Shown here: positions 1 through 10,181 of the stretch, in pieces
Position numbering within the stretch: the first letter of the stretch is position 1
Layout of the letters: each line of letters begins with the position of its first letter
Assembly (NCBI RefSeq): GCF_040126305.1
Contig: NZ_CP149510.1
Span: 2,925,001 to 2,989,000, forward strand
DNA: 64,000 nucleotides
Source of the DNA: Pararhizobium sp. A13
Lineage (GTDB): Bacteria > Pseudomonadota > Alphaproteobacteria > Rhizobiales > Rhizobiaceae
Direction of reading: 5' to 3'
Translations under genes and position numbers: made by a program
The notes under the pieces: model-generated
The model's database searches: none
The model's input: only the letters and a program-made list of their open reading frames with translations
What the model was told of the DNA's origin: nothing

Positions 1-1443
<1,443 letters not shown>

Positions 1444-1463
1444 GCGCCTCCAACATAGAGACA

Positions 1464-1498
1464 CAGTGCCGGGCGGAATGGTCCGGCACTGTTTTTTT
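1464..1498 (+). terminator. Rho-independent terminator of clpA
   Basis: A 9-bp perfect stem (1464-1472 with 1483-1491) is followed by seven T residues (1492-1498). It begins 21 bases after the clpA stop codon. Confidence 0.9.
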
Positions 1499-1523
1499 GT
1501 GGCATGAACCAACGGATGTTTTA

Positions 1524-2261
1524 ATGGATCGTGGTGAGATGGCCGGCTCTGCGCGGCATTGGTTCCTGACCGGCATGATGGGCATTTTCAGCCTGCCGGC
1601 GATCATCCTGATGCTGTCCTTTGTCGGCTTCTGCGCCTTTACCGCGCAGGCCGGCATTCCGGTCGAGCAGGTGGTGTTCATGACCGGCGCCGTTTGGGCG
1701 CTGCCCGCCAAGGTCATCCTCGTTACGTCGATCCTCGGTGGCGCCAACGTCTTGACAGCCTTTATAGCGGTAACACTGTCCTCCATCCGGCTGATGCCGA
1801 TGGTGGCAGCTCTCGTGCCGGAAATCCGCACGGAGAAGACGCCGACCTGGCTTTTGCTGTTCCTCTCGCATTTCGTGGCGATCACCGCCTGGGTGTTTGC
1901 GATGGAGCGGGTGCAATCGGTGCCGCGCGAGCGGCGGATCGTCTTTTTTGCCGGGTTCGGCATCACGCTCGTGCTTGCCAACATGGTGCTGGTGGCCGTC
2001 GTCTACCGCTTCGTGGCGGAGTTTCCACCGCTTGTCGCCGGTTGCCTATTCTTCCTGACACCCGTCTATTTTCTTGCGTCGATCTGGAGTTCGGCGCGCC
2101 ATCCGGTGATCTATGTGGCGCTCGCCGTCGGCCTTATCGCCGGTCCGGTCTTCTACTGGCTCGCACCGGAGTTCGACATCCTGCTGGCAGGCGTCGGCGG
2201 CGGGACGGCCGCCTGGCTCGCTGAGCGCAGTTGGCGTCAACGCAAGGAGGCGCGCGCATGA
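1524..2261 (+). CDS. azlC: AzlC-family branched-chain amino acid exporter, large subunit
   Basis: The product is a roughly 245-residue polytopic inner-membrane protein with about six or seven hydrophobic segments and conserved short loops typical of AzlC permeases. These act with a small AzlD partner to export branched-chain or related amino acids. The next gene is that partner and overlaps it by an ATGA junction, so the two are translationally coupled. I chose the ATG at 1524; a TTG at 1497 lies inside the clpA terminator T-run and an ATG at 1539 is also possible. The substrate cannot be read from the sequence. Confidence 0.8.
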   Translation: MDRGEMAGSARHWFLTGMMGIFSLPAIILMLSFVGFCAFTAQAGIPVEQVVFMTGAVWALPAKVILVTSILGGANVLTAFIAVTLSSIRLMPMVAALVPEIRTEKTPTWLLLFLSHFVAITAWVFAMERVQSVPRERRIVFFAGFGITLVLANMVLVAVVYRFVAEFPPLVAGCLFFLTPVYFLASIWSSARHPVIYVALAVGLIAGPVFYWLAPEFDILLAGVGGGTAAWLAERSWRQRKEARA

Positions 2262-2602
2262 CCGTGCTTGAAGGCTGGTGGGCTTACGTCTTCATCGCGA
2301 TCGCAGGCTGGCTCGCGACGGATATCTGGCGCTGGCTGGGTGTCGTGGCGGGCAATCGGCTGCGGGAGGATTCCGAAGCATTGAACTGGGTGAGGGCGGT
2401 TGCGACGGCGCTGGTGGCGGCTGTCATCGCAAAGCTCATTCTTTACCCGACCGGCGTGCTTGAACAGTCGCCGCTCTGGCTCCGTCTCGGGGCGGTCGCG
2501 GCGGGCGCCGTGGCCTTTTTCATCACGAGACAGAAACCCGCGATCGGCATCGCCACGGCCATCGCGGTCCTGGCCGTGGGATTGTACGCGCTGGGATTCT
2601 GA
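2258..2602 (+). CDS. azlD: AzlD-family branched-chain amino acid exporter, small subunit
   Basis: This 114-residue protein has four hydrophobic segments, the usual size and layout of AzlD. Its ATG overlaps the azlC stop codon (ATGA), with AGGAGG-like bases just upstream inside azlC. With AzlC it is expected to form a two-subunit amino acid exporter in the inner membrane. The gene ends a few bases before the convergent HIT gene, with no obvious terminator between them. Confidence 0.8.
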   Translation: MTVLEGWWAYVFIAIAGWLATDIWRWLGVVAGNRLREDSEALNWVRAVATALVAAVIAKLILYPTGVLEQSPLWLRLGAVAAGAVAFFITRQKPAIGIATAIAVLAVGLYALGF

Positions 2603-2608
2603 GAAGCC

Positions 2609-3040
2609 TCAGCCTGCAAGCGCTTCCTTGATTTTCGTAGCATTTGCCGCAAGAACCGCACCATCTTCCATCTTGCCGGAATGCGGCCGCAACGGCACGC
2701 CCTCGCGACGAGGAATGACGTGGAAATGCAGGTGGAACACCGATTGACCTGCAGGCGCCTCATTGAACTGCATGATCGTCACGCCGTCGGCATCGAAGGC
2801 CGCCTGCGCTGCGATCGCGATTTTCTGGACGATCGCAATCAAGGGACCAAGTGTTGCGGGATCGGCATCGAGAATATTGCGCGATGCCGTCTTCGGGATG
2901 ACCAGGACGTGGCCTTCCGCCTGTGGCATGACATCCATGATGACGAGGGTGTTGTCGTCTTCGTAGACCTTCTGCGCGGGAATTTCGCCGCGCAGGATCT
3001 TGCCGAAGATATTGTTGCTGTCATAGGCGCCGCTGCTCAT
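2609..3040 (-). CDS. HIT-family nucleotide-binding hydrolase
   Basis: This 143-residue histidine-triad protein has the catalytic signature His103-Leu-His105-Phe-His107 near its C-terminus and the usual HIT N-terminal region (IFGKILRGEIP at residues 11-21). Such proteins hydrolyse nucleoside phosphoramidates or dinucleotides by a nucleotidyl-His intermediate in the cytoplasm. I chose the start at 3040 because AGGAGG lies 9-10 bases upstream; a longer reading frame exists but lacks family similarity. It is the last gene of a leftward set (ridA, GDPD, FemAB-like, HIT). Confidence 0.9.
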   Translation of the reverse strand: MSSGAYDSNNIFGKILRGEIPAQKVYEDDNTLVIMDVMPQAEGHVLVIPKTASRNILDADPATLGPLIAIVQKIAIAAQAAFDADGVTIMQFNEAPAGQSVFHLHFHVIPRREGVPLRPHSGKMEDGAVLAANATKIKEALAG

Positions 3041-3083
3041 CTTGAGTCTTTCCTCCTGGTGTCTTGTCAAAAGCGTAGCTTGT

Positions 3084-4277
3084 TCAGTCGTCCATTTCTT
3101 GCCGTGCACCTTTGCGGAACGGGCTGTGATCGGCAAGGATGTCGCCGATCTGCTCGACCTCCCGCCGCTCGCGTTCGAGATAATCCGCGACAGCGCGCTT
3201 CAATCCCGGATGTGCAATGAAATGCGCCGAATGGGTCGTCACCGGCAGGTAGCCGCGTGCCAGCTTGTGTTCGCCTTGGGCGCCGGCCTCTACACGCTTC
3301 AGCCCCTTTGAAAGCGCGAAATCGATCGCCTGATGATAGCAGACCTCGAAGTGCAGGAAGGGATGGTCTTCGACGGCGCCCCAGTGGCGGCCATAAAGCG
3401 CGTCGCTGCCGATGAAATTGATGGCGCCGGCTATATAGCGGCCGTTGCGCTTGGCCATGACCAGCAGGATGTCGTCCGCCATCCGCTCGCCGATCAGCGA
3501 ATAGAATTTGCGGGTAAGATAGGGGCGGCCCCATTTGCGGCTACCGGTATCCATGTAGAAGGCGAAGAACTGGTCCCAGACGCTTTCGGTCAGATCCCTG
3601 CCGATCAGCCAGTCGATGCTGATGCCGTGCTCGAGCGCCGTCCGGCGCTCCTTCTTGAGCGCCTTGCGTTTCCGGGAAGCGAGTGTTTCCAGGAAATCGT
3701 TGTGGGATGTGTAGCCGTCGTTGAGGAAATGGAACTGCTGGTCAGTTCGGTGCAGGAAGCCGGCGCTCTCGAATATCGGCATTTCCTCTTCCGGCACGAA
3801 GGTCACGTGCGCAGACGACGCCTTGTGACGGCGCGCCAGTTCCTGCAGTCCGGCCGCGAGTGACTCGCGAACTGCGCCCGTATCGGCATCCGTCGCACTC
3901 AAAAGCCGCGGACCGGTCGCCGGCGTGAAGGGTACCGAGCATTGCAATTTTGGATAATAGCGTCCGCCGGCCCGCTCAAGCGCATCGGCCCAGCCATGAT
4001 CGAACACATATTCGCCCTGGCTGTGGTTTTTCAGATAGCAGACGAGGCCGCCTGTGAGGCTGCCGTCACTCGCCTCCATCAACAGGTGCTGGCCAAGCCA
4101 GCCGGTATCCGCGGTCGCTGAGCCGGATTCCTCCAGTGCCGAGAGATAGGCATGGGAAATGAATGGATTGTACGGACCGCCGGGCTGTCCTTTGGTGGCC
4201 CCGGACAATCCGTCCCATCTGTCCCGCGAAATATCCTGAAAGGAGGTTTCGATGCGGATTTTCACTTCGCCTGTCAT
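3084..4277 (-). CDS. FemAB-like GNAT-fold acyltransferase (PF04339 family)
   Basis: The 397-residue protein has the length and conserved blocks of the proteobacterial family once called DUF482, now FemAB-like (peptidogalycan biosynthesis/recognition). Recognisable blocks include NPFISHAYLSALEESG near residue 37, the VPFTPATGPRLL block, and an RKALKKERR stretch. Members have two GNAT-like folds; the acyl donor and acceptor are not established, and a cell-envelope role is inferred from the FemAB relationship. It sits 3 bases after the glycerophosphodiesterase gene and is probably cotranscribed with it. No signal peptide or membrane segment is visible, so it should be cytoplasmic. Confidence 0.8.
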   Translation of the reverse strand: MTGEVKIRIETSFQDISRDRWDGLSGATKGQPGGPYNPFISHAYLSALEESGSATADTGWLGQHLLMEASDGSLTGGLVCYLKNHSQGEYVFDHGWADALERAGGRYYPKLQCSVPFTPATGPRLLSATDADTGAVRESLAAGLQELARRHKASSAHVTFVPEEEMPIFESAGFLHRTDQQFHFLNDGYTSHNDFLETLASRKRKALKKERRTALEHGISIDWLIGRDLTESVWDQFFAFYMDTGSRKWGRPYLTRKFYSLIGERMADDILLVMAKRNGRYIAGAINFIGSDALYGRHWGAVEDHPFLHFEVCYHQAIDFALSKGLKRVEAGAQGEHKLARGYLPVTTHSAHFIAHPGLKRAVADYLERERREVEQIGDILADHSPFRKGARQEMDD

Positions 4278-4280
4278 TCT

Positions 4281-5006
4281 CTAAGCAGTGAGCCTTTCCT
4301 TTGGATCAAAGCCCTCGAACGTCATCTGATCCGCATGGTTGAACGTGTGATCGGCGCCAGCCCGATCCCTGACAGTCCAGGTCAGAATCGGTCGGCCAAG
4401 GGAGCGTTCCTTGGTGATGAACGAATTTGGCAAATCTCCATAGAAATAGGAAATAAAATCAAGACCAAGCTGCATCGCTTCTTCGTGAATGAAGAAGGAC
4501 TCCGGCTGATTGCCACCCGCCGTCAGTCCCAGCGGGTAGGGTGGGTCGAGGGCCTTGAGATCCTTCAGCAGCCAATGGTCGAAGCTCATCAGGGCAACAT
4601 GGCCTTCGTAGCCTTCCAACGTCTCCAGCACTGCGTCGGCAAAGCCCTCGTCGTCACCCTTGCGGCCCTTGAGTTCAAGGATCAGCGGCACACGTCCCTT
4701 TACCAGCCTCAGAAGTTGGCCGAGCGTCGGCACTTTGTCGGCCGTGCCGCCGATGGCGACCAGTCCAAGTTCGCCGGCGGTCTTTTCGCGGATGTCGCCC
4801 TTGATGCCGCACAGGCGCTGCATGTCGTCATCATGGAAAATAACGGGCACGCTGTCTGCCGTGTATTGCAGGTCGCATTCGATGGCGAAGCCGTTTTGCA
4901 CCGCCCGGGAAAAGGCAGACAGCGTATTTTCCCAGATCGCATGGTTCATGTCGTGATAGCCGCGATGCGCGACCGGTTGCGCCGTGAGCCAGGAGAGGTC
5001 TTTCAT
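4281..5006 (-). CDS. Glycerophosphodiester phosphodiesterase (UgpQ/GlpQ family)
   Basis: A TIM-barrel phosphodiesterase of 241 residues, predicted to hydrolyse deacylated phospholipids such as glycerophosphocholine to glycerol 3-phosphate and an alcohol. The family signature is intact: His14-Arg-Gly, Glu43 and Asp45, and His58-Asp-Asp, which form the metal site and the general acid/base pair. No signal peptide is visible, which fits a cytoplasmic UgpQ-type rather than a periplasmic GlpQ-type enzyme. It starts 14 bases after ridA and has a GGAGAGG ribosome binding site. Confidence 0.88.
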   Translation of the reverse strand: MKDLSWLTAQPVAHRGYHDMNHAIWENTLSAFSRAVQNGFAIECDLQYTADSVPVIFHDDDMQRLCGIKGDIREKTAGELGLVAIGGTADKVPTLGQLLRLVKGRVPLILELKGRKGDDEGFADAVLETLEGYEGHVALMSFDHWLLKDLKALDPPYPLGLTAGGNQPESFFIHEEAMQLGLDFISYFYGDLPNSFITKERSLGRPILTWTVRDRAGADHTFNHADQMTFEGFDPKERLTA

Positions 5007-5020
5007 GGGATGCTGTTCCG

Positions 5021-5488
5021 TTATGCGATTTCGATGACGGCGTCGATTTCGACGGCAGCATTGAAGGGCAGGGCGGCCATGCCGACGGCTGCGCGGGCAT
5101 GAATTCCGGCGTCGCCGAGAACCTTGGCGATCAGGTTAGATGCCCCATTCATGACCAGATGCTGTTCGATAAAGGTCGGCTTGGAGGCGATGAAGCCGTT
5201 GAGCTTGACGATGCGGCGGATGCGCGAGAGATCGCCGCCAAGTGCTGCCTTGGCCTGGGCGAGAATGTTGATGGCGCAGAGTTCGGCTGCGCGCTGACCT
5301 GTCGCAACATCGACACCGTCACCGAGATGTCCGGTGATGGCAACCTTGCCGTTTTCCATCGGCAGTTGGCCGGAGATATAAAGATGCGATCCGCTGATGA
5401 CGAAGGGAACATAGTTGGCGGCAGGAGCCGCAGCCTGCGGCAAGGTGATTCCCAGTTCCTTGAGACGTGCTTCGATTTCTGCGGACAT
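5021..5488 (-). CDS. RidA (YjgF/YER057c/UK114) family protein
   Basis: This 155-residue protein has the RidA fold signature: the FVISGSHLYISGQLP strand block near residue 29 and the C-terminal ARAAVGMAALPFNAAVEIDAV block. Classic RidA deaminates reactive enamine/imine intermediates of amino acid metabolism using a conserved Arg near the C-terminus. Here the corresponding position reads ARAAVGMAALP; the Arg just before is present, but I cannot confirm catalytic equivalence. The N-terminal extension relative to E. coli RidA is typical of alphaproteobacterial subfamilies. It is the first gene of the leftward set and diverges from eipB. Confidence 0.85.
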   Translation of the reverse strand: MSAEIEARLKELGITLPQAAAPAANYVPFVISGSHLYISGQLPMENGKVAITGHLGDGVDVATGQRAAELCAINILAQAKAALGGDLSRIRRIVKLNGFIASKPTFIEQHLVMNGASNLIAKVLGDAGIHARAAVGMAALPFNAAVEIDAVIEIA

Positions 5489-5635
5489 GGATAACTCCGT
5501 TGTGTTTTGTCACCAAATGCTGCATGCAAAGCGTGATTCATGAAGTGATAAAATACCGCTTCGCGATCATCTATGCCTCGCTTTCGCCGGATGTGTTCTT
5601 ATAGCATTGGCGGCGAGTCCAACAGGAGGAAACGG

Positions 5636-6463
5636 ATGTTTCGTTCAGGCTTTGCCTCTGTCATTCTGGCATGGGCGTGTTTCTCAGGCGTGACGGTCGG
5701 CGGCGCTTCGGCAGCTTCCGCCAATATCCTGGTGCCTCACCGTGCCGTGTATGATCTGGAACTGAAAGACGCATCCGAGCGCTCCGGAATTTCTGGAATG
5801 TACGGCCGGATGGTCTATGAATTCAACGGCTCCGCCTGCGAGGGGTATACCGTCAGTTTCCGTTTCGTCACCAAGGTCGATACCGGCGACGAAGTCAGGC
5901 TGACGGACCAGCAGACGACGACCTACGAGGATCTGAAAAACGGCAATTTCCGCTTCCTGACGCGTTCCTTCACCGACGAGAAACTGGACAAGGAAGTGCG
6001 CGGTTCCGCCCACGAGGCCGACCAAGGCGTGAAGGTGGATCTGACCTCGCCGGACAAGCGCCAGGTCGATCTTGCCCAGAGCCTGTTCCCGACCGAACAT
6101 ATGCTGGAGGTCATCGACCGGGCGAAGAAGGGGGAGACGCTGTTCGAATCCCGCATCTTCGACGGCTCCGATTCGGGCGACAAGACGCTGATCACCACGA
6201 CGATGGTCGGCAAGCAGCGGAACCCGATTGCCGATGACAGCGACGCTGGAAAAGCCGGCGCCATGGCTTCCAAGCCCTATTGGCCGGTCACCATTTCCTA
6301 TTTCAACGACGACATGGCCGGTGACGCCCTGCCGATCTACCGCATGGAGTTCAAGCTCTATGAAAACGGCATAACCCGCGATCTGACGATGGACTATGGC
6401 GACTTCGTGCTGACCGGCAAGCTTGCCGACCTCGAAGTTTTCAAACAGGGCGACTGCAAGTAA
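5636..6463 (+). CDS. eipB: Cell envelope integrity protein EipB (DUF1849)
   Basis: The 275-residue protein has an N-terminal signal peptide (hydrophobic residues 6-22, likely cleavage after ASAAS) and the DUF1849 signature: LVPHRAVYDL after the signal, GRMVYEF, and CEGYT. Brucella EipB is a periplasmic beta-spiral protein needed for envelope integrity and closed by a disulfide between a Cys near residue 69 and one at the extreme C-terminus. Here Cys68 and Cys274 occupy the same places. I chose the ATG at 5636 because AGGAGGA lies 5 bases upstream. It diverges from ridA and precedes the rpsB cluster. Confidence 0.88.
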   Translation: MFRSGFASVILAWACFSGVTVGGASAASANILVPHRAVYDLELKDASERSGISGMYGRMVYEFNGSACEGYTVSFRFVTKVDTGDEVRLTDQQTTTYEDLKNGNFRFLTRSFTDEKLDKEVRGSAHEADQGVKVDLTSPDKRQVDLAQSLFPTEHMLEVIDRAKKGETLFESRIFDGSDSGDKTLITTTMVGKQRNPIADDSDAGKAGAMASKPYWPVTISYFNDDMAGDALPIYRMEFKLYENGITRDLTMDYGDFVLTGKLADLEVFKQGDCK

Positions 6464-6656
6464 GGCCTAACACGCTGCCCTCCGATATTTTATGCCTTCG
6501 CCCTTGATTTATCGGGCAACAGGGGGTAAGGCCACCCCATTCCACACGTAAGGTTTGGGACCGTCCGGGAGAAATCCGGGCCGTTCCACCCGGTGGCGCC
6601 TTCGAAGAAGGTGCTGTTTGCCTTGCGGAGGTTCAACCGGAAAAGGAGAAAAAGGC
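6464..6656 (+). promoter_or_regulatory. rpsB promoter and leader region
   Basis: These 193 bases separate eipB from rpsB. A possible promoter has TTGATT near 6502 and TAAGGC about 17 bases downstream, but it is weak. The leader contains a strong hairpin, 8 bp with a GAA loop (6596-6603 with 6607-6614, one G-T pair), and a repeated TCCGGG (about 6564 and 6575). Ribosomal protein leaders often carry autoregulatory structures bound by the encoded protein; that is inference here. The ribosome binding site is AAAGGAG at about 6641. Confidence 0.4.
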
Positions 6657-7433
6657 ATGGCATTGCCTGATTTCAGCATGCGCCAGCTTCTGGAAGCTGG
6701 TGTTCACTTCGGTCACCAGACTCATCGCTGGAACCCGAAAATGAAGCCGTACATCTTCGGCGATCGTTCGAACGTTCACATCATCGACCTCGCACAGACC
6801 GTGCCGATGCTGTCGCGCGCCCTGCAGGTCGTCAGCGACACGGTTGCCAAGGGCGGCCGCGTTCTGTTCGTCGGCACCAAGCGCCAGGCGTCCGAAATCA
6901 TTGCTGACGCTGCCAAGCGCTCGGCCCAGTATTACGTCAACGCCCGCTGGCTCGGCGGTATGATGACCAACTGGAAGACGATTTCGAACTCGATCCAGCG
7001 CCTGCGCAAGCTCGACGAAATCCTCGCTTCGGAAGCCTCCGGCTTCACCAAGAAGGAGCGTCTGAACCTCGAGCGCGAACGCGAAAAGCTGAACCGCGCT
7101 CTCGGTGGTATTCGCGACATGGGCGGCGTACCGGACCTGATGTTCATCATCGACACCAACAAGGAATCGATCGCCATCGACGAGGCCAAGCGCCTTGGCA
7201 TCCCGGTCGTCGCGATCATCGATTCGAACTGCGACCCGGACCAGATCGATTTCCCGATCCCCGGCAACGACGACGCTTCGCGTGCGATCTCGCTCTATTG
7301 CGATCTGATCTCCCGCGCTGCTCTTGACGGTATCGCCCGTCAGCAGAGCTCGTCCGGTCGTGACCTCGGCGCCTCTGCCGAACTGCCGATCGAACCGGCT
7401 CTCGAAGAAGCCGCCGAAGCCGCCGAAGCCTGA
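6657..7433 (+). CDS. rpsB: 30S ribosomal protein S2
   Basis: A 258-residue protein that starts [20 protein letters not shown], the classic S2 N-terminus, and carries the second S2 signature [15 protein letters not shown] and the later [14 protein letters not shown] block. S2 joins the small subunit late and is needed for S1 binding. The C-terminus is a short Ala/Glu-rich tail, common in rhizobia. I chose the ATG at 6657 (AAAGGAGAA upstream) over an in-frame start about 100 bases earlier whose extra residues are unlike S2. It opens the conserved rpsB-tsf-pyrH-frr order and is followed by a terminator. Confidence 0.97.
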   Translation: MALPDFSMRQLLEAGVHFGHQTHRWNPKMKPYIFGDRSNVHIIDLAQTVPMLSRALQVVSDTVAKGGRVLFVGTKRQASEIIADAAKRSAQYYVNARWLGGMMTNWKTISNSIQRLRKLDEILASEASGFTKKERLNLEREREKLNRALGGIRDMGGVPDLMFIIDTNKESIAIDEAKRLGIPVVAIIDSNCDPDQIDFPIPGNDDASRAISLYCDLISRAALDGIARQQSSSGRDLGASAELPIEPALEEAAEAAEA

Positions 7434-7481
7434 TCGGGCTGGACGGCGGGTCTCCCCGCCGCTCCTCTAGATAAAATCAGG

Positions 7482-7524
7482 ACAAGGCCGTTTACGACTG
7501 AAGAAGTGAACGGCCTTGTTCTTT
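7482..7524 (+). terminator. Terminator between rpsB and tsf
   Basis: An 11-bp perfect stem (7482-7492 with 7509-7519) with a 16-base loop is followed by TCTTTT. A smaller GC hairpin (7445-7450 with 7455-7460) lies just before. Together they suggest rpsB can be transcribed separately or attenuated before tsf. Confidence 0.75.
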
Positions 7525-7689
7525 TGCATCGAGCCATCCCCACGGACACTGGTTCTTACGATGCGTATCGTCGGGATGAAGCCTTTCATCACGATGTCAC
7601 ATTCAGGGGTCATGCCCTGCCACATCCTCCTGGTATCGCGCCGGCATTCTGGCTTGCGGACCAGCCGAACAAACGAAGAGGCAAAAAAG

Positions 7690-8613
7690 ATGAGCATTAC
7701 TGCAGCAATGGTGAAGGAACTGCGCGAAAAGACCGGCGCAGGCATGATGGATTGCAAGAAGGCACTGGCCGAAACCAATGGCGACATGGAAGCCGCGATC
7801 GACTGGCTGCGCGCCAAGGGCATCGCCAAGGCCGACAAGAAGTCGGGCCGCACCGCCGCTGAAGGTCTGATTGGCATTTCGAGCGCCGGCACGAAGGCTG
7901 TCGTCATCGAAGTCAACTCCGAAACCGACTTCGTTGCCCGCAACGATGCCTTCCAGGACCTGGTTCGCGGCGTCGCCGGCGTTGCCGTTGGCACAGACGG
8001 TTCTGTTGAGGCGATTTCCGCTGCCAACTACCCGGCGACCGGCAAGTCCGTTGCTGAAAGCATCACGGATGCAATCGCCACGATTGGCGAAAACATGGCG
8101 CTCCGCCGTTCTGCTTTGCTTTCGGTTGAAGATGGTGTTGTCGCCACCTACGTCCACAATTCCGTTGCAGACGGCCTCGGCAAGCTCGGCGTTCTCGTCG
8201 CGCTGAAGTCGACCGGCGACAAGGATGCTCTGAACGCCATCGGCCGTCAGGTTGCCATGCACATCGCTGCGACCAACCCGCTGGCCATCCGTTCGACTGA
8301 GGTCGACCCGGCCGTTGCCGAGCGCGAGCGCTCGATCTTCATCGAGCAGTCGCGCGCTTCCGGCAAGCCGGACAACATCATTGAAAAGATGGTCGATGGC
8401 CGCATGCGCAAGTTCTTCGAAGAAGTTGCACTGCTGTCGCAGGCGTTCGTGATGAACCCAGACCTCACCGTCGAAGCTGCCGTCAAGGAAGCTGAGAAGA
8501 CCGTTGGTGCGCCGATCGAGGTCACCGGCATGGCCCGTCTTCTTCTCGGCGATGGCGTCGAGAAGGAAGAGACCGACTTTGCCGCTGAAGTGGCAGCCGT
8601 CGCCAAGGGTTGA
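7690..8613 (+). CDS. tsf: Translation elongation factor Ts
   Basis: A 307-residue guanine-nucleotide exchange factor for EF-Tu. It has the N-terminal UBA-like domain with the signature [16 protein letters not shown] (residues 10-25) and the Tsf core with [12 protein letters not shown] near residue 77, both diagnostic. The start at 7690 is preceded by GAGGCAAAAAAG; the longer in-frame extension upstream does not resemble EF-Ts. About 250 bases containing a terminator separate it from rpsB, so tsf may have its own promoter, though I could not identify one with confidence. Confidence 0.97.
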   Translation: MSITAAMVKELREKTGAGMMDCKKALAETNGDMEAAIDWLRAKGIAKADKKSGRTAAEGLIGISSAGTKAVVIEVNSETDFVARNDAFQDLVRGVAGVAVGTDGSVEAISAANYPATGKSVAESITDAIATIGENMALRRSALLSVEDGVVATYVHNSVADGLGKLGVLVALKSTGDKDALNAIGRQVAMHIAATNPLAIRSTEVDPAVAERERSIFIEQSRASGKPDNIIEKMVDGRMRKFFEEVALLSQAFVMNPDLTVEAAVKEAEKTVGAPIEVTGMARLLLGDGVEKEETDFAAEVAAVAKG

Positions 8614-8640
8614 TTTCTTCATCCTGATTGGGAAAACCGG

Positions 8641-8668
8641 AGGGCATCGCGTGACAACGCGGTGCCCT
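8641..8668 (+). terminator. Hairpin after tsf (possible terminator)
   Basis: An 11-bp stem with one G-T pair (8641-8651 with 8658-8668) lies 27 bases after the tsf stop. No T-run follows (TTCGTG), so it may be a weak terminator or an RNA-stability hairpin. Confidence 0.5.
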
Positions 8669-8806
8669 TCGTGTATCCGGCATCATCATCACATTGGCGC
8701 AGGCTCCTTCGGAGATCCATCATCCGGGGTGATATCGGCCGCGCGGGGATGAAAGATCAGTTTCAAGCACCATCTCGCATGTGTGCCTTCTTGGACAGGA
8801 GTGACG

Positions 8807-9529
8807 ATGTCAGCCGAACCTCTCTTTAAACGCGTATTGCTGAAGGCTTCGGGAGAAGCCCTTATGGGAAACCAGGGGTTTGGCATCGATGTCGCGGTTG
8901 CCGATCGGATTGCCTCGGACATTGCCGAAGCGCGCGCGATGGGAGTGGAAGTCGGCGTCGTCGTCGGTGGCGGCAATATTTTTCGCGGTGTCGCGGTGGC
9001 GTCCAAGGGCGGCGACCGGGTAACCGGCGACCATATGGGCATGCTGGCGACGGTGATCAACGCGCTGGCTCTGGCGACGTCCTTGCGCAAGCTCGATATC
9101 GATACGGTCGTGCTCTCGGCGATTGCCATGCCCGAAATCTGCGAAAGCTTCTCGCAGCGCGCGACGCTCTATCATCTTTCACTTGGCCGCGTCGTGATCT
9201 TTGCCGGCGGCACCGGCAATCCGTTCTTCACCACCGATTCTGCGGCGGCCCTGCGCGCTGCGGAAATGGGTGCGGAAGCGATCTTCAAGGGAACGCAAGT
9301 TGACGGCATCTATACCGCCGACCCGAAGAAGGATTTGACCGCGACGCGTTTCGACCGCTTGACGCACAGCGAAGTCCTGGAAAAAGGTCTTGCCGTCATG
9401 GATGTTGCAGCCGTGGCGCTGGCGCGCGAAAACAGCATTCCAATCATCGTGTTCTCGATCCACGAAAAGGGCGGCTTCGCAGAAATCTTGACCGGCGGCG
9501 GTCGCGCCACCATCGTAACAGACAATTGA
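8807..9529 (+). CDS. pyrH: UMP kinase
   Basis: A 240-residue amino acid kinase-fold enzyme that phosphorylates UMP to UDP in the cytoplasm. Visible signatures are KRVLLKASGEAL (phosphate-binding start), the GVVVGGGNIFRG block, and FAGGTGNPFFTTDSAA followed by a TYTADPKKD-like segment (here IYTADPKKD). The start at 8807 has ACAGGAGTGAC upstream. It lies between tsf and frr as in most alphaproteobacteria. Confidence 0.97.
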   Translation: MSAEPLFKRVLLKASGEALMGNQGFGIDVAVADRIASDIAEARAMGVEVGVVVGGGNIFRGVAVASKGGDRVTGDHMGMLATVINALALATSLRKLDIDTVVLSAIAMPEICESFSQRATLYHLSLGRVVIFAGGTGNPFFTTDSAAALRAAEMGAEAIFKGTQVDGIYTADPKKDLTATRFDRLTHSEVLEKGLAVMDVAAVALARENSIPIIVFSIHEKGGFAEILTGGGRATIVTDN

Positions 9530-9582
9530 GCAGTACAGGGCGGCGGTGGCAATGCTGCCGCGACAAAACGGGAGTTTGATCC

Positions 9583-10143
9583 ATGAGTGAAGGTATTGAC
9601 CTGGGTGATCTGAAGCGTCGCATGGAAGGCGCCATTGCTGCTTTCAAGCACGATATCGCGTCACTGCGCACCGGCCGTGCATCTGCCAATGTGCTCGATC
9701 CGGTCATGGTTGAAGCCTATGGTTCGCGCGTTCCGCTGAACCAGGTTGCTAACATCACCGTTCCGGAATCGCGCATGCTCGGTGTGCAAATCTGGGACAG
9801 GTCGATGGTCGGCGCTGTCGATCGTGCGATCCGCGAATCGAATCTCGGCCTCAACCCGATCGTCGACGGGCAGAATTTGCGCATCCCTTTGCCTGAGCTG
9901 AACGAAGAGCGCCGCAAGTCGCTGGTGAAAGTTGCGCATGACTACAGCGAGAAGGCGAAGATCGCGGTGCGTAACGTTCGTCGCGATGGCATGGACAGCC
10001 TGAAAAAAGCCGAAAAGGATGGGGACATCGGTCAAGATGTGAGCCGCAGCCAGTCGGAAAAGGTCCAGAAAATGACCGATGAGGTGATTTCCGACATCGA
10101 CCGCTTGCTCGCCGACAAGGAAAAGGAAATCATGCAGGTCTAG
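9583..10143 (+). CDS. frr: Ribosome recycling factor
   Basis: A 186-residue protein of standard RRF length. It shows the conserved LRTGRAS stretch near residue 27, the [13 protein letters not shown] block, and the C-terminal EKEIMQV end. RRF with EF-G splits the post-termination ribosome. GGGAGTTTGATCC precedes the ATG. It follows pyrH by 53 bases and precedes uppS by 38. Confidence 0.97.
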   Translation: MSEGIDLGDLKRRMEGAIAAFKHDIASLRTGRASANVLDPVMVEAYGSRVPLNQVANITVPESRMLGVQIWDRSMVGAVDRAIRESNLGLNPIVDGQNLRIPLPELNEERRKSLVKVAHDYSEKAKIAVRNVRRDGMDSLKKAEKDGDIGQDVSRSQSEKVQKMTDEVISDIDRLLADKEKEIMQV

Positions 10144-10181
10144 ACTGCCCTTTTTCGAGTCTCTGTTTTTTCGGGCCACTG

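Noticed and set aside
1497..1524. TTG at 1497 as the azlC start
   Set aside because: It lies in the T-run of the clpA terminator with no ribosome binding site; the ATG at 1524 is more likely.
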